NCBI RefSeq assembly: GCF_000004075.3
Contig: NC_026657.2
Coordinates: 27,746,408-27,810,407, forward strand
Length of the DNA stretch: 64,000 bases
From: Cucumis sativus
Taxonomy: Eukaryota > Streptophyta > Magnoliopsida > Cucurbitales > Cucurbitaceae
Direction of reading: 5' to 3'
This document shows, one piece after another, positions 23,574 through 36,580 of this stretch; the stretch's first letter is position 1, and each line of letters opens with the position of its first letter. The translations under genes were made by a program, and so were the position numbers. Under the pieces are notes generated by a model. It had not been told where the DNA came from. It ran no database searches and worked only from the letters and a program-made list of their open reading frames with translations.

Positions 23574-25748
23574 ATGTGTGGTGGTCCAGAAAAATCTAAT
23601 TCTTCATCGACTACAACAGCAAGCTCACCTAACCCCAAAGACATGAATCATTTAACCGTTGATTGTGAGGATTCTTTTTATAGTTTACTGGAGCTTGTTT
23701 CTGACAATGATGCCGAAGGCTTCAAACGTTTGATGCAGTCTGATTTGTTTTCTCTGAACAAGTCTGGTCTTTGGTATGTTCGTCAAAAAGGCTCAAAACA
23801 AGTTGTTAATGAGCATAGGACTCCCCTGATGGTTGCTGCAACATATGGTTGTGTTGATGTTCTGAAGCTTATACTATCATATCCTGAGGTTGATGTTAAT
23901 CTCTCAGCTGGCACAGACAAGAGCACTGCTCTCCACTGTGCTACATCCAGTGGATCTGTGAATGCTGTTGATATTGTTGATTTGCTATTATCTGCTGGTG
24001 CCGACCCAAACTCCAAGGATGTTAATGGTGACCGCCCTGTTGATGTCATTTTTATTCATCCAAAGTTGCAGAAGCAGAATACTAGGTTCAAGCTCGAGGA
24101 ACTTCTTAATAGTCATTCAAATGGATCAATGGACGTGTCCTGTTTACATTTGTCAATTAAAACACCCAATTCAGAGTCACCACCACTTTCTTCATCATTG
24201 GAGGATGAATTTCCATCTCCACCCAAGTCTATTTCTTCTCCCAAATTTACTGATGGGTTTGGAAACTCTGCAAAGGAGAAGAAAGAATATCCAATTGATC
24301 CATCGCTTCCTGACATCAAGAACAGCATATATGCAACTGATGAGTTTCGCATGTTCTCTTTCAAGGTTAGACCTTGTTCTCGAGCATATTCTCATGATTG
24401 GACTGAGTGTCCTTTTGTCCACCCAGGGGAGAATGCTCGCAGAAGAGACCCAAGGAAGTTTCACTACAGCTGTGTTCCTTGCCCAGATTTCAGAAAGGGG
24501 GCTTGTAGGCGTGGGGATATGTGTGAATATGCACATGGAGTGTTTGAGTGTTGGCTACATCCAGCACAGTACCGAACTCGTCTGTGCAAGGATGGTACCA
24601 GTTGCAATAGGCGGGTTTGCTTCTTTGCTCACACCAATGAAGAACTAAGGCCACTGTATGTGTCCACTGGATCTGCTGTCCCTTCCCCACGGTCAATTGG
24701 GTCAGCACCAACTGTAATGGATATGGCCACTGCATTGGGTCTTCTTCCTGGTTCTCCCTCATCGATGTCTGCTTTATCCCCATCTCCATTTACTCAATCC
24801 ATGTCACCCTCATCTAATGGCGTATCTCACTCTTCTGTGAACTGGCAGCAGCCTAATGTGCCGACCCTTCATCTTCCAGGAAGTAACCTTCAATCCAGCC
24901 GGTTGAGGTCATCTCTGAATGCAAGAGATATGCCTCTGGAGGATTTAAATGCCTTGCCAGACTTTGAAAATCAGCCACGGATTTTGAATGATATGAACTG
25001 TTTCTCTCAGCCTCGTCCGAGTGCTGTGTCTGTTAGTCGATCTGGCTGGACCCAAACACTAACCCCTAACAACCTTGAAGAGCTTTTTTCTTCTGAGATC
25101 TCTCTGTCTCCTCGATTCTCTGATCCAGCTGCCAATGTCTTTTCCCCTACCCGCAAATCAACAATGCTTAACCAATTCCAGCAGCAGCAGCAGAACATGT
25201 TATCACCTATTAATACAAGCATTATGTCCCCTAAGAATGTTGATCATCATTTGTTGCAGGCCTCCTTTGGAGTTTCATCCCCAGGAAGGATGTCACCGAG
25301 AAGCACTGAGCCACTGTCCCCAATGGGATCTAGGTTCTCTGCCTTTGTACAGCGTGAAAAGCAACATCTTCGCACTCTCAGTTCGAGGGAGCTTGGATCT
25401 AACATTCCGAGTTCATTGATCGGATCTCCTGTCAATTCTTTGCCTAAATGGGGGTCACCCAATGGAAAGGTGGACTGGTCGGTTGGTAAGAATGAACTGG
25501 GTCAACTGCGGAGGTCATCGTCTTTTGAAATGGGAAATAACGGGGAGGAGCCTGACTTATCATGGGTTCAATCCCTGGTTAAGGAATCCCCACCTGAGAT
25601 GCTAAAAGAGAAGCTGGCAGTGTCCGGGATGGGCACTGCAGCATCCGGTGAGGGTCTAACTACTTCTAAATCACAATTAGAATCCACTGATCATTCTGTG
25701 ATAGGAGCTTGGCTTGAGCAGATGCAGCTTGATCAGCTTGTAGTGTAG
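23574..25748 (+). CDS. C3H30-like: Ankyrin / arginine-rich tandem CCCH zinc-finger protein
   Basis: One uninterrupted coding exon of 724 residues. The start is the [11 protein letters not shown], ten bases after the leader intron acceptor; the in-frame sequence before it has no ATG. Ankyrin repeats lie at about residues 80-160 ([37 protein letters not shown]). An Arg-rich region (about 263-300) precedes two CCCH fingers: C303-x7-C311-x5-C317-x3-H321, then 16 residues, then C338-x5-C344-x4-C349-x3-H353. This spacing is diagnostic of the plant RR-TZF family. The C-terminal half is Ser/Pro-rich with a short Gln run and an acidic-hydrophobic tail ([20 protein letters not shown]). Length and layout match Arabidopsis C3H30/OXS2 (TZF7) and C3H56 (TZF8), which act in stress and RNA regulation and shuttle between nucleus and cytoplasm. 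Function here is inferred from the family. Confidence 0.93.
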   Translation: MCGGPEKSNSSSTTTASSPNPKDMNHLTVDCEDSFYSLLELVSDNDAEGFKRLMQSDLFSLNKSGLWYVRQKGSKQVVNEHRTPLMVAATYGCVDVLKLILSYPEVDVNLSAGTDKSTALHCATSSGSVNAVDIVDLLLSAGADPNSKDVNGDRPVDVIFIHPKLQKQNTRFKLEELLNSHSNGSMDVSCLHLSIKTPNSESPPLSSSLEDEFPSPPKSISSPKFTDGFGNSAKEKKEYPIDPSLPDIKNSIYATDEFRMFSFKVRPCSRAYSHDWTECPFVHPGENARRRDPRKFHYSCVPCPDFRKGACRRGDMCEYAHGVFECWLHPAQYRTRLCKDGTSCNRRVCFFAHTNEELRPLYVSTGSAVPSPRSIGSAPTVMDMATALGLLPGSPSSMSALSPSPFTQSMSPSSNGVSHSSVNWQQPNVPTLHLPGSNLQSSRLRSSLNARDMPLEDLNALPDFENQPRILNDMNCFSQPRPSAVSVSRSGWTQTLTPNNLEELFSSEISLSPRFSDPAANVFSPTRKSTMLNQFQQQQQNMLSPINTSIMSPKNVDHHLLQASFGVSSPGRMSPRSTEPLSPMGSRFSAFVQREKQHLRTLSSRELGSNIPSSLIGSPVNSLPKWGSPNGKVDWSVGKNELGQLRRSSSFEMGNNGEEPDLSWVQSLVKESPPEMLKEKLAVSGMGTAASGEGLTTSKSQLESTDHSVIGAWLEQMQLDQLVV

Positions 25749-26290
25749 TACAACAACAACAACAAAAAAAGCCATTTTCATTTTACTCATCTGAGATAGG
25801 TATTTTACCCTAAAATTCTTTTTGGGTAAGGTGAAGCTGAAGGGTACAAACAGAGGTGAAGATGATGAGGAGGTGGAGGAAGAATAGGAAGGTTTGGTTG
25901 AAGAAGAAGAAAGGGTTCAGATCATTCAATTACTTACCATTCATTATTTTACATCAGTCAAGTCAGTCAAATTCTCTGGGCCAAAGGAAACTTGTCCAGG
26001 TTCCATTATATTTCTCTCCTTTTTTCTGCAATTTCATTTCCAACAAAGGCTTCTTGATTTAAAAGCTGTAGAAACCAAGAGCTTTTTCTTTTCTTTTCTT
26101 TCTTTCTTTCTTTCTATTTTAAAATTTTCCATCCATATATAAAACAAAAAGAAGAGGTTAATTATCTTTCAGGAAGAGGATGAGGAGGGATATGTATTGC
26201 TTAAAAGATTGTCCAATTTGTTGAGAGTTTCCTCTTACATTGATGTAAAACTTTTATTTTGAAGTTTTTTTTTTTTTGTTATTATTATTA
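25749..26290 (+). other. Probable 3' UTR of the CCCH gene
   Basis: The stop is followed by CAACAACAACAAC, purine-rich sequence and a TTTC-rich tract at about 26088-26115. Composition returns to intergenic AT-rich DNA near 26290. The poly(A) site cannot be fixed from sequence alone. Confidence 0.45.
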
Positions 26291-29251
26291 TTATTATAAC
26301 TATTGTATTATTTATTAATTATCATTAATATTATAAAATTCTGTGTATTGTAAATGTTGATGGGTTGTGTGGTGTGTTTGTTGATGTGAAATTTTGTTTC
26401 TTAGGAGAAAGGAAAGGGATGGAGGATCTGTGAAAGTGGCATTCTCCCAAATAGGATGTTGATTGGTTTGATTGAAACTTCAAATTTGGAGTTTCATATT
26501 TAAATAATGGGAAGTTGGAAAGTGATTGAATAATATCTATTACTATTATTATTATTTATTATTGTGTGTAGATAGATATATTGATTTGTTCATAATGTTG
26601 TGGGTGTAATTGTCCAACTACTTTGTGTCCCATGGTTGAAGTGGGTAGCCAAGACTTTTGAAGTGGGTTACTACCTTTTTACTTTTTGGGATATCTTTTT
26701 TATTCACTTTTGTAGGCCCCATTTAAATTTAGTTTTAATGTACAATACCCTATTATCCTATTATATCTTCAGATAATAACACTGATTCTTTGTTTTCACA
26801 CCATATTTATATTTTGCTACATTCTAAAACAATCTTTTATAATATTTCATGATATATTTCATTTCTTTCTTGCCCTTGTTCGATTTCTTATTGCCCAGTC
26901 AATTCCTTTCACCAATTCTTTCACTTTCTATATGCATTGCCTTTTAATTGTTTTGATTTTTTTTAGAGTTAGAGTCTCTTTGAATTGATTCCAAGGACAT
27001 GTTTTCAAAATTAAAACATTTTAAAAGATAAACTAAATACACCCTTAAACATGTTTGGGTCAACTACTACTATGATTTCCCTTTTTGATTCAATTGGTTT
27101 TTGTTAGTTTCTTTTAGGAAAATAAAGGTGAACTTCTGCTTCAATTTACAAGACTTTGATTTTTTAGTTTAAAAAACAGTAGGCATTAGTTTTCATAAAT
27201 GTTGGTAGGATGTGGTGAATAAACCCCTTATCACTTTAATTAGTGTTTATTACAAGTTTAGTTTTGAAAATTATTTTTTATTTCGTCCACTGGCCATTTT
27301 TCGTTTCCATTTGTTACATTTAGTTCTTAATGAAGTTTGATTTCAAGATTTGAAATTTCAACTTCCATTTTTCACAAAGAGATAAAAACTGAATGTTCTC
27401 TTTTGGTGTTCATGTCTGTTTATTAACTCGAATAATTATTATCTGTTAATTTCCACTATTTTATATCACTTTTAAAATTTGATTTTATTTCATAATTTTC
27501 TTAATATTTATTAAGAAATAAATGGCTAATGCTTGAAAATAGTTGAAAATGGGTATTTATGTGAAAAGACCAAGATTACAAATGTAAATTTAAAATTAAG
27601 GGACTAAAATAAAACTAAACACAAAACTAAACTTAAAAAATAGATGGATAAACATTTAGAAATATAATGTTTATTTGGCGAAATAAAACTTTTTTTTTGA
27701 GTGATTTTATTTATTTTAGAATTGGTTTAAAACACGACTTTTTATCGGAATTCATATTGATTATTGATTGAGAGGGTATATAATCTTTTTTTTGTTTGAG
27801 TTTCAACATCCTTTTTCTGGTTTGCCATATCTCGATCAAGGCTATCAACCAATCCATTCTTCTTTTTGTTGTTACCTTGTTCGCTTGGTGAGACAAATAT
27901 GTTTTACTTACCATATTCCCCATTGATCTCTAGCAATTGATTAAGCTCACTGTTGTGCTATTCAACAATCCTTTCACAAGTCTCCCTCTACAATTCATGA
28001 ATTATGACTTTTGTCAACAGTAGGGTATACTAGCCATGAATTTGGAGCTAATGAAACATTTTGCAGGAATCTTTTCTCAAAATTCTCAACTACTTTTTTC
28101 TTTGAAGTGTGGGGTATTTTTTTTTTTTGTCACGAGGAACCCATAGTCAAATTAAACGTCCAAAGTGACCCAAGAGGTATAATGAACTTGAAACTTGTAA
28201 GGTCGAAAGTTGCAACTTTTCTCCATGTGCATGAACTTTATCATACAAGTAACCATCCGATATTTATTTGTACTTATTTCCATCGTCAAACATGGTCATC
28301 AATACAACCTTATTCATCATGGTTGTAAGTATTCAGAGGGATCACTTCTATGAGCTAATGACCATTGGGGATCAGACATTGAATTCATGTTCACCAATAA
28401 CATTTGACAATAACATTTGACTACTGTAGTTACGTTGAGCTAGATTGCTTGGAGGTTGTTCGCATCCGAAGATCTCAGGGAATATTTGGGTCAAGGAGTT
28501 GAGGAGTAGGAAGTGAAAATTAAAGTGTAGAGTTGTGAACTTCACTCCTTGTTTGGTCCAATGAGGTCGTCGATCCCATAACGAAAAACATTAATTTTAT
28601 GTCTTATTAGTTCCTTACTATATGTAGAATTCAAGAGTTGAGAACCGTTTCCAACTTCACAATTCTACTGTGCCGTAGAGAAAATTAAATAGGGTTGGTT
28701 GAGATTCTTAATTTGGTTGTGCTTTTGGGAGATGGGTGTATACTCTAAATGGAGTTGGAAAGAGGTTTAGCATGAGGCAATGCTTTTCACATAGGGAGCA
28801 AAATTCCTCAAGGTGGCTTTTGAGGGTTGTCCATATCCACTAGACAAACCACAATTGATTGTATTTTGCATTTTTGTTATCATTTGTACATTTTGTGAGG
28901 ACTATATTATGCTGTAGGCTGTAGTCTTTTTTTTTTTTTCTCTTCATAAAAATGTAACATTATAATAACTTTATATCCATTAAATTTGTAAGAGTATATA
29001 TGTAAGTTGAAGTATCCTCATTTTAACATATAAATAAAGATGTTCATATTCATGTAATCATTAATTATGAAATAACTTAAAATATAACGTTACACAAATA
29101 AACACAGGTAGCTTTTCAAGGAGGAATACAAAAATAATAATAACAATAGTAATATTAATATTAATGACACTAAAGAAATGAAAACTATAAGATTACTGTT
29201 CTTATAAGATTTTACTAATTGAAGTTTCTGTTTGGGATGAAACCAATGTAA
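26291..29251. other. Intergenic DNA with degraded insert at 27.7-28.9 kb
   Basis: Mostly AT-rich. The part from about 27710 to 28900 is less AT-rich and reads like decayed coding or transposon DNA, with several stop-broken frames on both strands, but no family can be named. A hairpin-like repeat lies inside it at 28487-28563. Confidence 0.45.
28487..28563. repeat. Small hairpin / MITE-like repeat
   Basis: TTTGGGTCAAGGAGTTGAGG on the left pairs imperfectly with CTTCACTCCTTGTTTGGTCC on the right across a loop of about 35 bp. Size and structure resemble a degraded MITE. Confidence 0.35.
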
Positions 29252-32200
29252 TTAAGGCAGCAATGGTCCTCTTAGGTAACGCCATGGTCCTGTTCCACTT
29301 CCCATCCTATACAGATTAACATCTAAAGTATTTACAATTTTATTCCATACACAACAACAAAACAAAAATATAATTTAACTAATAAAAAGAGGAAAAATTT
29401 ACGAATACAAATTCAACTCTCGGAGTTTATCAATAATAAACCATATTAATACTGTCTACAATAGTCTTATTGTTGATAGAATTTTCTATACTTACATTTT
29501 TTTTAAAAGAAAAAGTAGTTATAGTATACTAAAGTTCGATTTTTGTATAAAAAATTTAAAAGAAGATAAGGATTTTCAATTTGGTTATCATTAGTACATG
29601 TATTTGAAGTTAGGGAAAGGACTAGAATGACTATTTTTTCAAAGCTTGTTTACTAAATAAGAATTTATTTAAATATACAAATATCAAAATAAAACTAAAC
29701 TTGAAAGTAGAGTGACTAAATAAGATCCAGAAAACTAATAATTTATAAAACACATGAAATCAACCATTGTTATCAAATAAATTTCAATATAGTATAATAC
29801 TATTAATGTATTGAGTTCTTAAAAGTCAAGATTTAGGAAGAAGGGACTTTATCAAATTAGGTGTTGGTTATAAAAAAAGATGCATTATTTGGTCGAATTT
29901 TTCTTCTAAAAAAACAAAAGAAAGGTGGAAAAAGTCATAGTTTTGAATAGAAAAAGAAAGAAAGATAATGAGAATATAAGAAAAAATACCTCAAGAAACC
30001 AACAAGAGTGCGAAGGGCCATGTAGATGGCCAAAGCAGTCCAAATTCCAATGAACCCATAGCTTTTGGAGAGAAGGAATAGAGAGATGATGGTTGCAATT
30101 GAAACCAAAGTCTACAAATATATTCACACAAAAATATATGTTAAATTGGATATATAGTTGCAATTATAGAGGAAAATTTAGTGTAGATTTAGGAGACTTG
30201 ATCCCTCCCTAAACATATATAAAGAACATAGATTATATGAATAGTCTTCCAAAGTTTGTAACCTACCACAACCAGAGATTGTATAATTTAGTTTTAAGTA
30301 GTGTGTAAAAGCAATTCAAAAGAAGAAATATGTGAAAGAAAGAAAAGAGGTTACCAAAGAGTAGGCAGAGTAAGCAAAATCAGAAGCTCCAAAGTTTACT
30401 CCATCGAACACAAATGCTAAAGAATTCATTGGTTGAGTAGCTGCCACAAACTAAAAGAGAAACACATTTGACAATAAAGTATTTGAAATAAAATAAAAAC
30501 ATTTTTAAAAAAAATTATTACATGTCTCTATTTTATTTATGGTAATGGTGTAATAACTAGCTCCAAACTATATTTACTAATATAACATAATCATACATAG
30601 ATATAACAATAAAAAAAAGTTATATCTAACTTTACTAAAATGGTAATAGATTTAGATAAACTTTTGATTTTTGATTTTCAGTTAATTAATTAAAAATAAG
30701 GGTGAAGCAAATTTGTTAAATTAATTTTAACAATAAAGCTTAAATAATTAAGAATAAAAATAATATAAAACAAACTTATGAATATAGTTGAGTATTAAAT
30801 TAAAAATTGGAATTTAGGAAAAAACTCATACATTAGATTATTAAAGATCGAATTAAGACAAAATAAGAAGTAAAGAATTATATGTGAACTAAATGATATT
30901 TAAATACAGATTCAAAGCGTTAAGTATAAATACCGGAACCCCGAGATGGATGAGTGCTTGAACGTTTAAATCTCTAGAGAAGATTCCAGCTCCGAAGAGC
31001 ATAATCGCTGCAACAATCACCGCAAGTCCAACCCCCATAACCAAACTCATCTGCATTTCCAATCCCCAACTAATCCCTTTTAGTGTTTCAATCTTCTTCT
31101 TTGTTTTTCCCCATTTACATTTTATCTTCTTCCGAATTTATATTACACTAGGGAATTCCAAGTTCTTTACCTGTAGTACCCTTGTGGCTGTAGCCGTTGT
31201 CTTCTCGTAATCTTTCTCTGCAAATGCACACGCTAGGATCGCCTGAACCAAAAATTCAACACCCATAAAGTAGAAATTTGAGAGGAATTGGCGTTACTAG
31301 AGAGATTGATTATACGGCATCGTTACTAGATAAACATGGGTTTCGTCCCCAAACGCGAAATCAATTGGTTACTGGAGGAGTGGCTCGTATATCGTTTAAA
31401 GATTGTGAGGTCCTCGTGTTTTTTCAATGTAAGATCCTTGATATACTGTGTCTCAGGTAAATAACTATTATACTAAAAGACTCAGGCCATATATAGGGTT
31501 TCACGTAACTACCTGTCCGGCAACTGCGAGGCCATCAGCAAGGAGGGATGATGTCATCCAGACCTGCAAGCAAGTCTGGAAGGCAGCCATTGGCGTTGGA
31601 CCTAGCCGAGCAGCCATGGATGCAGCAAGTGTCACGCAGAAGGTCACAGCTATAACTCTTGCCAGCAGCAGACTACCTGCATTCAGAAAAGCTCTACCAT
31701 GTTGAAACCAATATTGACATGAATCTGAAAAATTCTGACGGAAATCATCAAGTAACTCTGTATTTGTATTTTGTTGTTTTTAGGTGCTAATCTCTGTTGT
31801 AGAAGAAGAGGAGAATATGGGCATGAATGTTACCATTTTTGAGAAACCGACCAAACTGCAAATCTCTAAGGCTTGGAGGTAAGAGATCAACTTTTTGCAT
31901 CAATCTCCAAGCAAGGACCAACACAATTAGGTACCTGAGGTAATAACAATAGCAAGTTATGAATGAAAATAATGGATTGTAACAGCTCAAATCTGTGAGC
32001 TATAATGTTACTTACTGAGAGAGAACATGTGCAATGGCTGCACCCCTCACTCCCAAGTGGCAAACAAATATCAAAATTGGATCCAAAATGATGTTTGTTG
32101 TGTACCCCAAAACTACAGAAAGACCAAATAAGAGAATGGAGAAAAAGAATTAGAGAAAGAGGCAAATTGCTAGCAATTTTTCTGTAAGAAGTCTGATAAA

Positions 32201-33684
32201 AATTAGAGCTACCAATGACATAGAGAGGAGTTCTTGTGTCCTTAAACCCTCTGAAAATTCCCTGCATGGCCAGAGAGAGGAGAACAGCAGGAGCACCAAG
32301 TGATCTTAACACCAAGTATTTCATTGCAGGAGCTAGCATTGGAGAACTCTATTGATTCATTTTATCAACACCAGAAAAAATAAGTACAATATGGAAAAAT
32401 ATTAGGTTGTTTTTAATATTTTCTGATACTGAAGCAGAAGGGTATTCGATTTGTAATTTTTATTGATGATGAAACTTACTTCCTTCACTCCCATTACATT
32501 TAATAGGTATTTAGCCCCAAATGCAAGGAACACAGCTTGCAGGAGGCCCAAAACTGTCCCAAAGATCAGTGCTGTGGATGCCGAACCAATGTGCTTCTTC
32601 TCTTTCTTTTTTGGCTTGACTGTAGGGGTGGAAACAGCAGGAGGCTGACCTGTACATGTGCTCAAATCTGCCATTGAAAACCCTCAGAATTTAGTTCAAA
32701 TATGGAAATTAGATTGATCACATGGTTTATTTTTCTGCAAGCAGAGAGATTCCATTTTTTTTTACTGCCAACTTGAGGCTGAAGATATTGGCAATCTCTC
32801 TCGGAAGGTCAAAGGTTCAAGTCACTACTATTACCCTGGTTTGAACTACAACAGGAAAATTCTTATACCTTTTTCAACATTCTCAAGTGTTGGATTTTCT
32901 AGTATAGATTCTTTCGTTCCATCTTGGTTTGAGGATTTCTTTTCTAGCTCCTTACACTTTGCTTCTGATGCATTCTTTTCCAAGTCTTGAATGGTGCCAT
33001 TTTGGGGTGTTGAGTTTCTTGGTTCATTACTTGTAAGTGAAGCAGAACTGTTATTTTCCAACATGTTTTCCTTCTTGATTGATGTAAGTTCTCTCTTTTG
33101 GCCATTTTCTGTCAAATGCTTCTCTAAATCACATTTAACTGGTTTTATGGCTGTTTTTCCAACAGCGTCTTCCTCAGCCACAAATGATGTTGTTATGCTC
33201 ACCAGTGGGAATATGGTGATCCTTGAAGCTTGATTGAATATTGCAACAGACACTCCAACAGCCGCAAGCTCAACAGCTCCTGCAGAAACCAAGTTAAAGT
33301 TGTTCTTTGTCAATGATATTACAAACCACTAAATTGGTTCGACATTGCAATGAAGAGAAAGCAATAAATGCATAGTATATACCAATATGTCCGACAAAAA
33401 TGGTGTCGATAAGAGAAGCAATGGGATCAGCGGCAACAGCTAGAGCAGCTGGAAATGCAATTCCAAGGATCTCTTTTCCAAGTTCATCCCATTTGAAAAC
33501 AAGTCTGAAATAATATTTCTCTGAATCAGTAACAAATCAAAGAGCCATCCAAGAAGCAAAAGATCGTGGCAACGAAGAAAGAGAAAATGGAGGACAAAGT
33601 TATATACCTTGAATCCTTGAAGAAAACATTCATAGGCATTTTCCACTTGTTCTTTTTTGTCACTAAACCAACCTCATTTTCCAT
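29252..33684 (-). CDS. FRD3-like: MATE-family citrate-type efflux transporter, 13 exons
   Basis: Exons in transcript order: 33608-33684, 33383-33504, 32869-33279, 32480-32667, 32213-32348, 32016-32112, 31834-31934, 31513-31676, 31171-31242, 30934-31050, 30355-30450, 29990-30111, 29252-29306. All introns are GT/AG, phases agree throughout, and the product is 585 residues. Family signatures include FPAALAVAADPIASLIDT and ELAAVGVSVAIFNQASRI (first helices), RSLGAPAVLLSLAMQGIFRG, QVWMTSSLLADGLAVAGQA, ATQPMNSLAFVFDGVNFGAS and the C-terminal GTGPWRYLRG. These closely match Arabidopsis FRD3 (DTX43), and less closely DTX42/AtMATE, plasma-membrane citrate exporters for iron translocation or aluminium tolerance. 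The polar loop after the second helix (about residues 107-230) is unusually long, Lys/Glu/Asn-rich and mostly encoded by the large third exon. Substrate is inferred. Confidence 0.93.
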
Positions 33685-36264
33685 AGTTCAGTTTTTCTTT
33701 TCCTAACTAAGTTCTTGATCTTTTTTATATAGCAATCAGCTAGCCACTCTGTCTGTGTCTCTTTAAGTGCACAGAGAAGCAATATTTGAAATCTGCAGAC
33801 TGAGTGATTATGAAGCAAAACTTCAGTTACAACTACAGAAAAACATGCAAAACACAAAACAAAGGAATTGATGAAACGCATGGAAGCTCTCTCTCCTGCT
33901 CACATGGTGATGGTGAATACAACAATATATTGCTGCAGTTTTTTTTTTTTTTTTTATCAACTTTAAGGAATCTACACGCCATGGTGACGAAGAACAAACA
34001 TGTCCATTAAGGTGAATACTATGCAAAGGATTGGAGAGATATTGAGATGAAAAGGCAATTTGTGCATTGCTCATGGAAAGGTATGTGCTTTATATACTGA
34101 TTTTGCTGTACGAGCTTTGGAATAAAATGGTCTCATTATTATTAGTTACAAACTTACAATCAAAAGCTTTGGAATCTTGGGATAAAATCTGACCTCCCTC
34201 AGTAACCTGTGGCTCTAGTAACAACTTAAAATGTTCTTAACCAAAGGAATATTTTTACACTTATTTTAGGACAACTGGGTTGAAAAGTAAGAAAATTCCC
34301 CTGTTGCTCTTGTGGTTTTATTTATTTATTTGTAAAAAATTCCTAAAAATTTCTTTCATGTTTTTGAATGAAAGGGATGGTTCAAATCTCAAGAGAGGTT
34401 TGTTCGTAATACAAAGAGAGAAAGTAAAATCTTGTTTGCAGGGATTTGATTAAAGGAGCAATTGAAATAAGTGGTTCAAATTAGGATGTACTTCAGAACA
34501 AACCAATTCTTTGGTTGTGAAAATTTGATGCTAAGAAAGTGATGACATGAAAGAAGGCATGGTAGAAAATAACTTTTCTTTGTTTCAGAATTTTTTTATG
34601 ATAGCAAAAAACACCTTCACACCTTCTTCACATCAGAGTGATTGACAAAATTGATAAACTTAGTGTTTATTCAGAATGATTTGTAAGGGTTTTAAAAAAT
34701 CTCATCTCAACTTTAAGACGAAAGAAAATGCACTGAATATTGACATGTTGTGAAAATGAAATGTGGAGTTGATGAATTATTAATAGAATATTAGAGTTGA
34801 GATAATAATTTTATTCTTTATTCCTTTGAACAGAAGGGAATTTCCTATTTCAACATATTTTCTTATTCCTTCATTTCATTAAAATTTGCAGCTTCACATA
34901 TCTAAATAAAGTGTAGGGGAAAATTTTGTGATAATAAAAGTCTCGTTTAATAATTAATCTACTTTTGGTTTTTTTTTTTAAAGTAAAGTTATAAACATTA
35001 TTTCAATTTATAAATTTTTCTCTTCCGTTTTGTTTTTCACTTTCTACTAATGCTTGTTTATGTAAAGGAGAAAATAAACGTAAAAATATACAAATAGACA
35101 ATTACTAATGAACAAGCATTAACCTCAATTTGTTTTTTTTTTTTTTTTAAAAAAATTAAGTATCTAAGTACTCCTTCTACTTCTGAATTTCTTAGATTTC
35201 ATCTTTTTTTTTATATATATAATTCATGATTTAAAAAATTAAATCAAAATTTAAAAAAAAAGTGCTTTGAAGACTCTCACTGTAATTTCTAATAAAATAC
35301 TGTAATTTCTAATAAAATGATGTAAGTGATTAGAAGAAATTGAGAGAAAACAAATCTAACTTAAAAAACAAAATAATAATAAAACAAAGTGATAGTTTTT
35401 AAAAAGTTAATTTTGTAACCCACTCTTTCTGCCTATTGTTTTATTTGTTTTTGTCATCTACCTATGAAGAGTGTTTTCGAAAATCAAGTGCGAAAAAATA
35501 TGTAGAATTTATGAAAACTAAAATTAGTTATGAAGTGAGGCCTTAGTGAATACTAATTTATTTCATATATATTTCAAATATGTAACAGTATAATTTATAA
35601 TTAATTCCAGTTTGATATATAAATGTTCATTTTAATTAGTTTTTGCTTTTTGAAATATATGGTTGTTTCCTCCCAAATTTTCAATTATGGTTTTCATCAA
35701 TTTTAAATTCTAAAAATAAAATCTAGTTTTTGAAAGAACCATTATATTTCTTTTTATAACTATTGAGAACATGGTTGGATTTTTAAACATCAGTAGAATC
35801 TAAATAACAACATATTGAAAAATTCGTGAAGGAGAAAAATCGTTCATAAGCTTAATTTTTAAAAACAAAAAAAAAAACAACAAATTGATTATCAAAGGAG
35901 GTTTTGATTATTAAAGTAATTTAGTATGAAAGTACTTTAGTTTAATCTATTCTAATCTATGTTTTAACAATAGAACTAAACTGTTATGGAATTTAAAGAA
36001 GCACTAAAATTTTGGTTACAAAATTAAAGCAAATGAATTAAATAGACAAATAATATTCAAGGACTAAATAAATTCTTACTGATACAAAAAAAAGAAGTTG
36101 CATGCATCACAACACGTAGTGTCTTAAGATATCAGTATACATGGATAAAGAATAATCAACTACAATGGTATCTAAGAATTAAAGTTTAGAATATATAAAA
36201 TAAAATACATGAGAGTTCACATACCGAGAGTATTGCATTACTTGAGGTGAGATGTAGAGACAAA
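33685..36264. other. Upstream region of the MATE gene and AT-rich intergenic DNA
   Basis: The first 400 bp before the MATE start codon are the likely leader and promoter on the minus strand; no transcription start is obvious. The remainder is AT-rich with poly-T runs and a short 20-bp tandem duplication at about 35281-35318. No gene is seen. Confidence 0.5.
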
Positions 36265-36580
36265 TTAGTACATACTTAATCTTTGAAGATGTTGCTCATA
36301 TTGGATATTATACAAAACGAAAATAACGTAAACGAAAAGAACTCTAAGTAGTAACCCTAATTCATGCAACAAATATAAAGATATAATTTTAAAAGTTAAA
36401 AGAAATAGAATATTGAAATTAAAACATATGTACCTTTGCATGTGTATTTGAATCCTCAAAATGAGAGAGAGAGAGAGAATGGCCAACACAAGTTCAAGTA
36501 GTTCTTTCCTTTGTACCAAACTTTTAGATGACACTCCAATTTAATTTGTCACAACTGATCCTCCCTTTTTATACACATTT
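36265..36580 (-). other. Possible small transcription unit
   Basis: On the minus strand a TATAAAAAG box (about 36565-36575) lies about 35 bp upstream of ATG 36534. The frame starts MSSKSLVQRKELLELVLAIL, a basic N-terminus followed by a hydrophobic segment like a signal anchor. A possible donor (CAAAG|GTACAT) follows near 36430, and a (GA)n tract lies at 36465-36478. I recognise no peptide family and no convincing second exon, so this is only a candidate. Confidence 0.2.

Noticed and set aside
31278..31460. A 60-codon plus-strand frame inside MATE intron 8
   Set aside because: It starts at TTG, not ATG; it lies between two well-supported exons on the other strand and resembles no known protein.
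36286..36310. Similarity of CTTAATCTTTGAAGATGTTGC to the miR172 sequence
   Set aside because: Several mismatches and an insertion, and no complementary arm at precursor distance; it is a chance resemblance.
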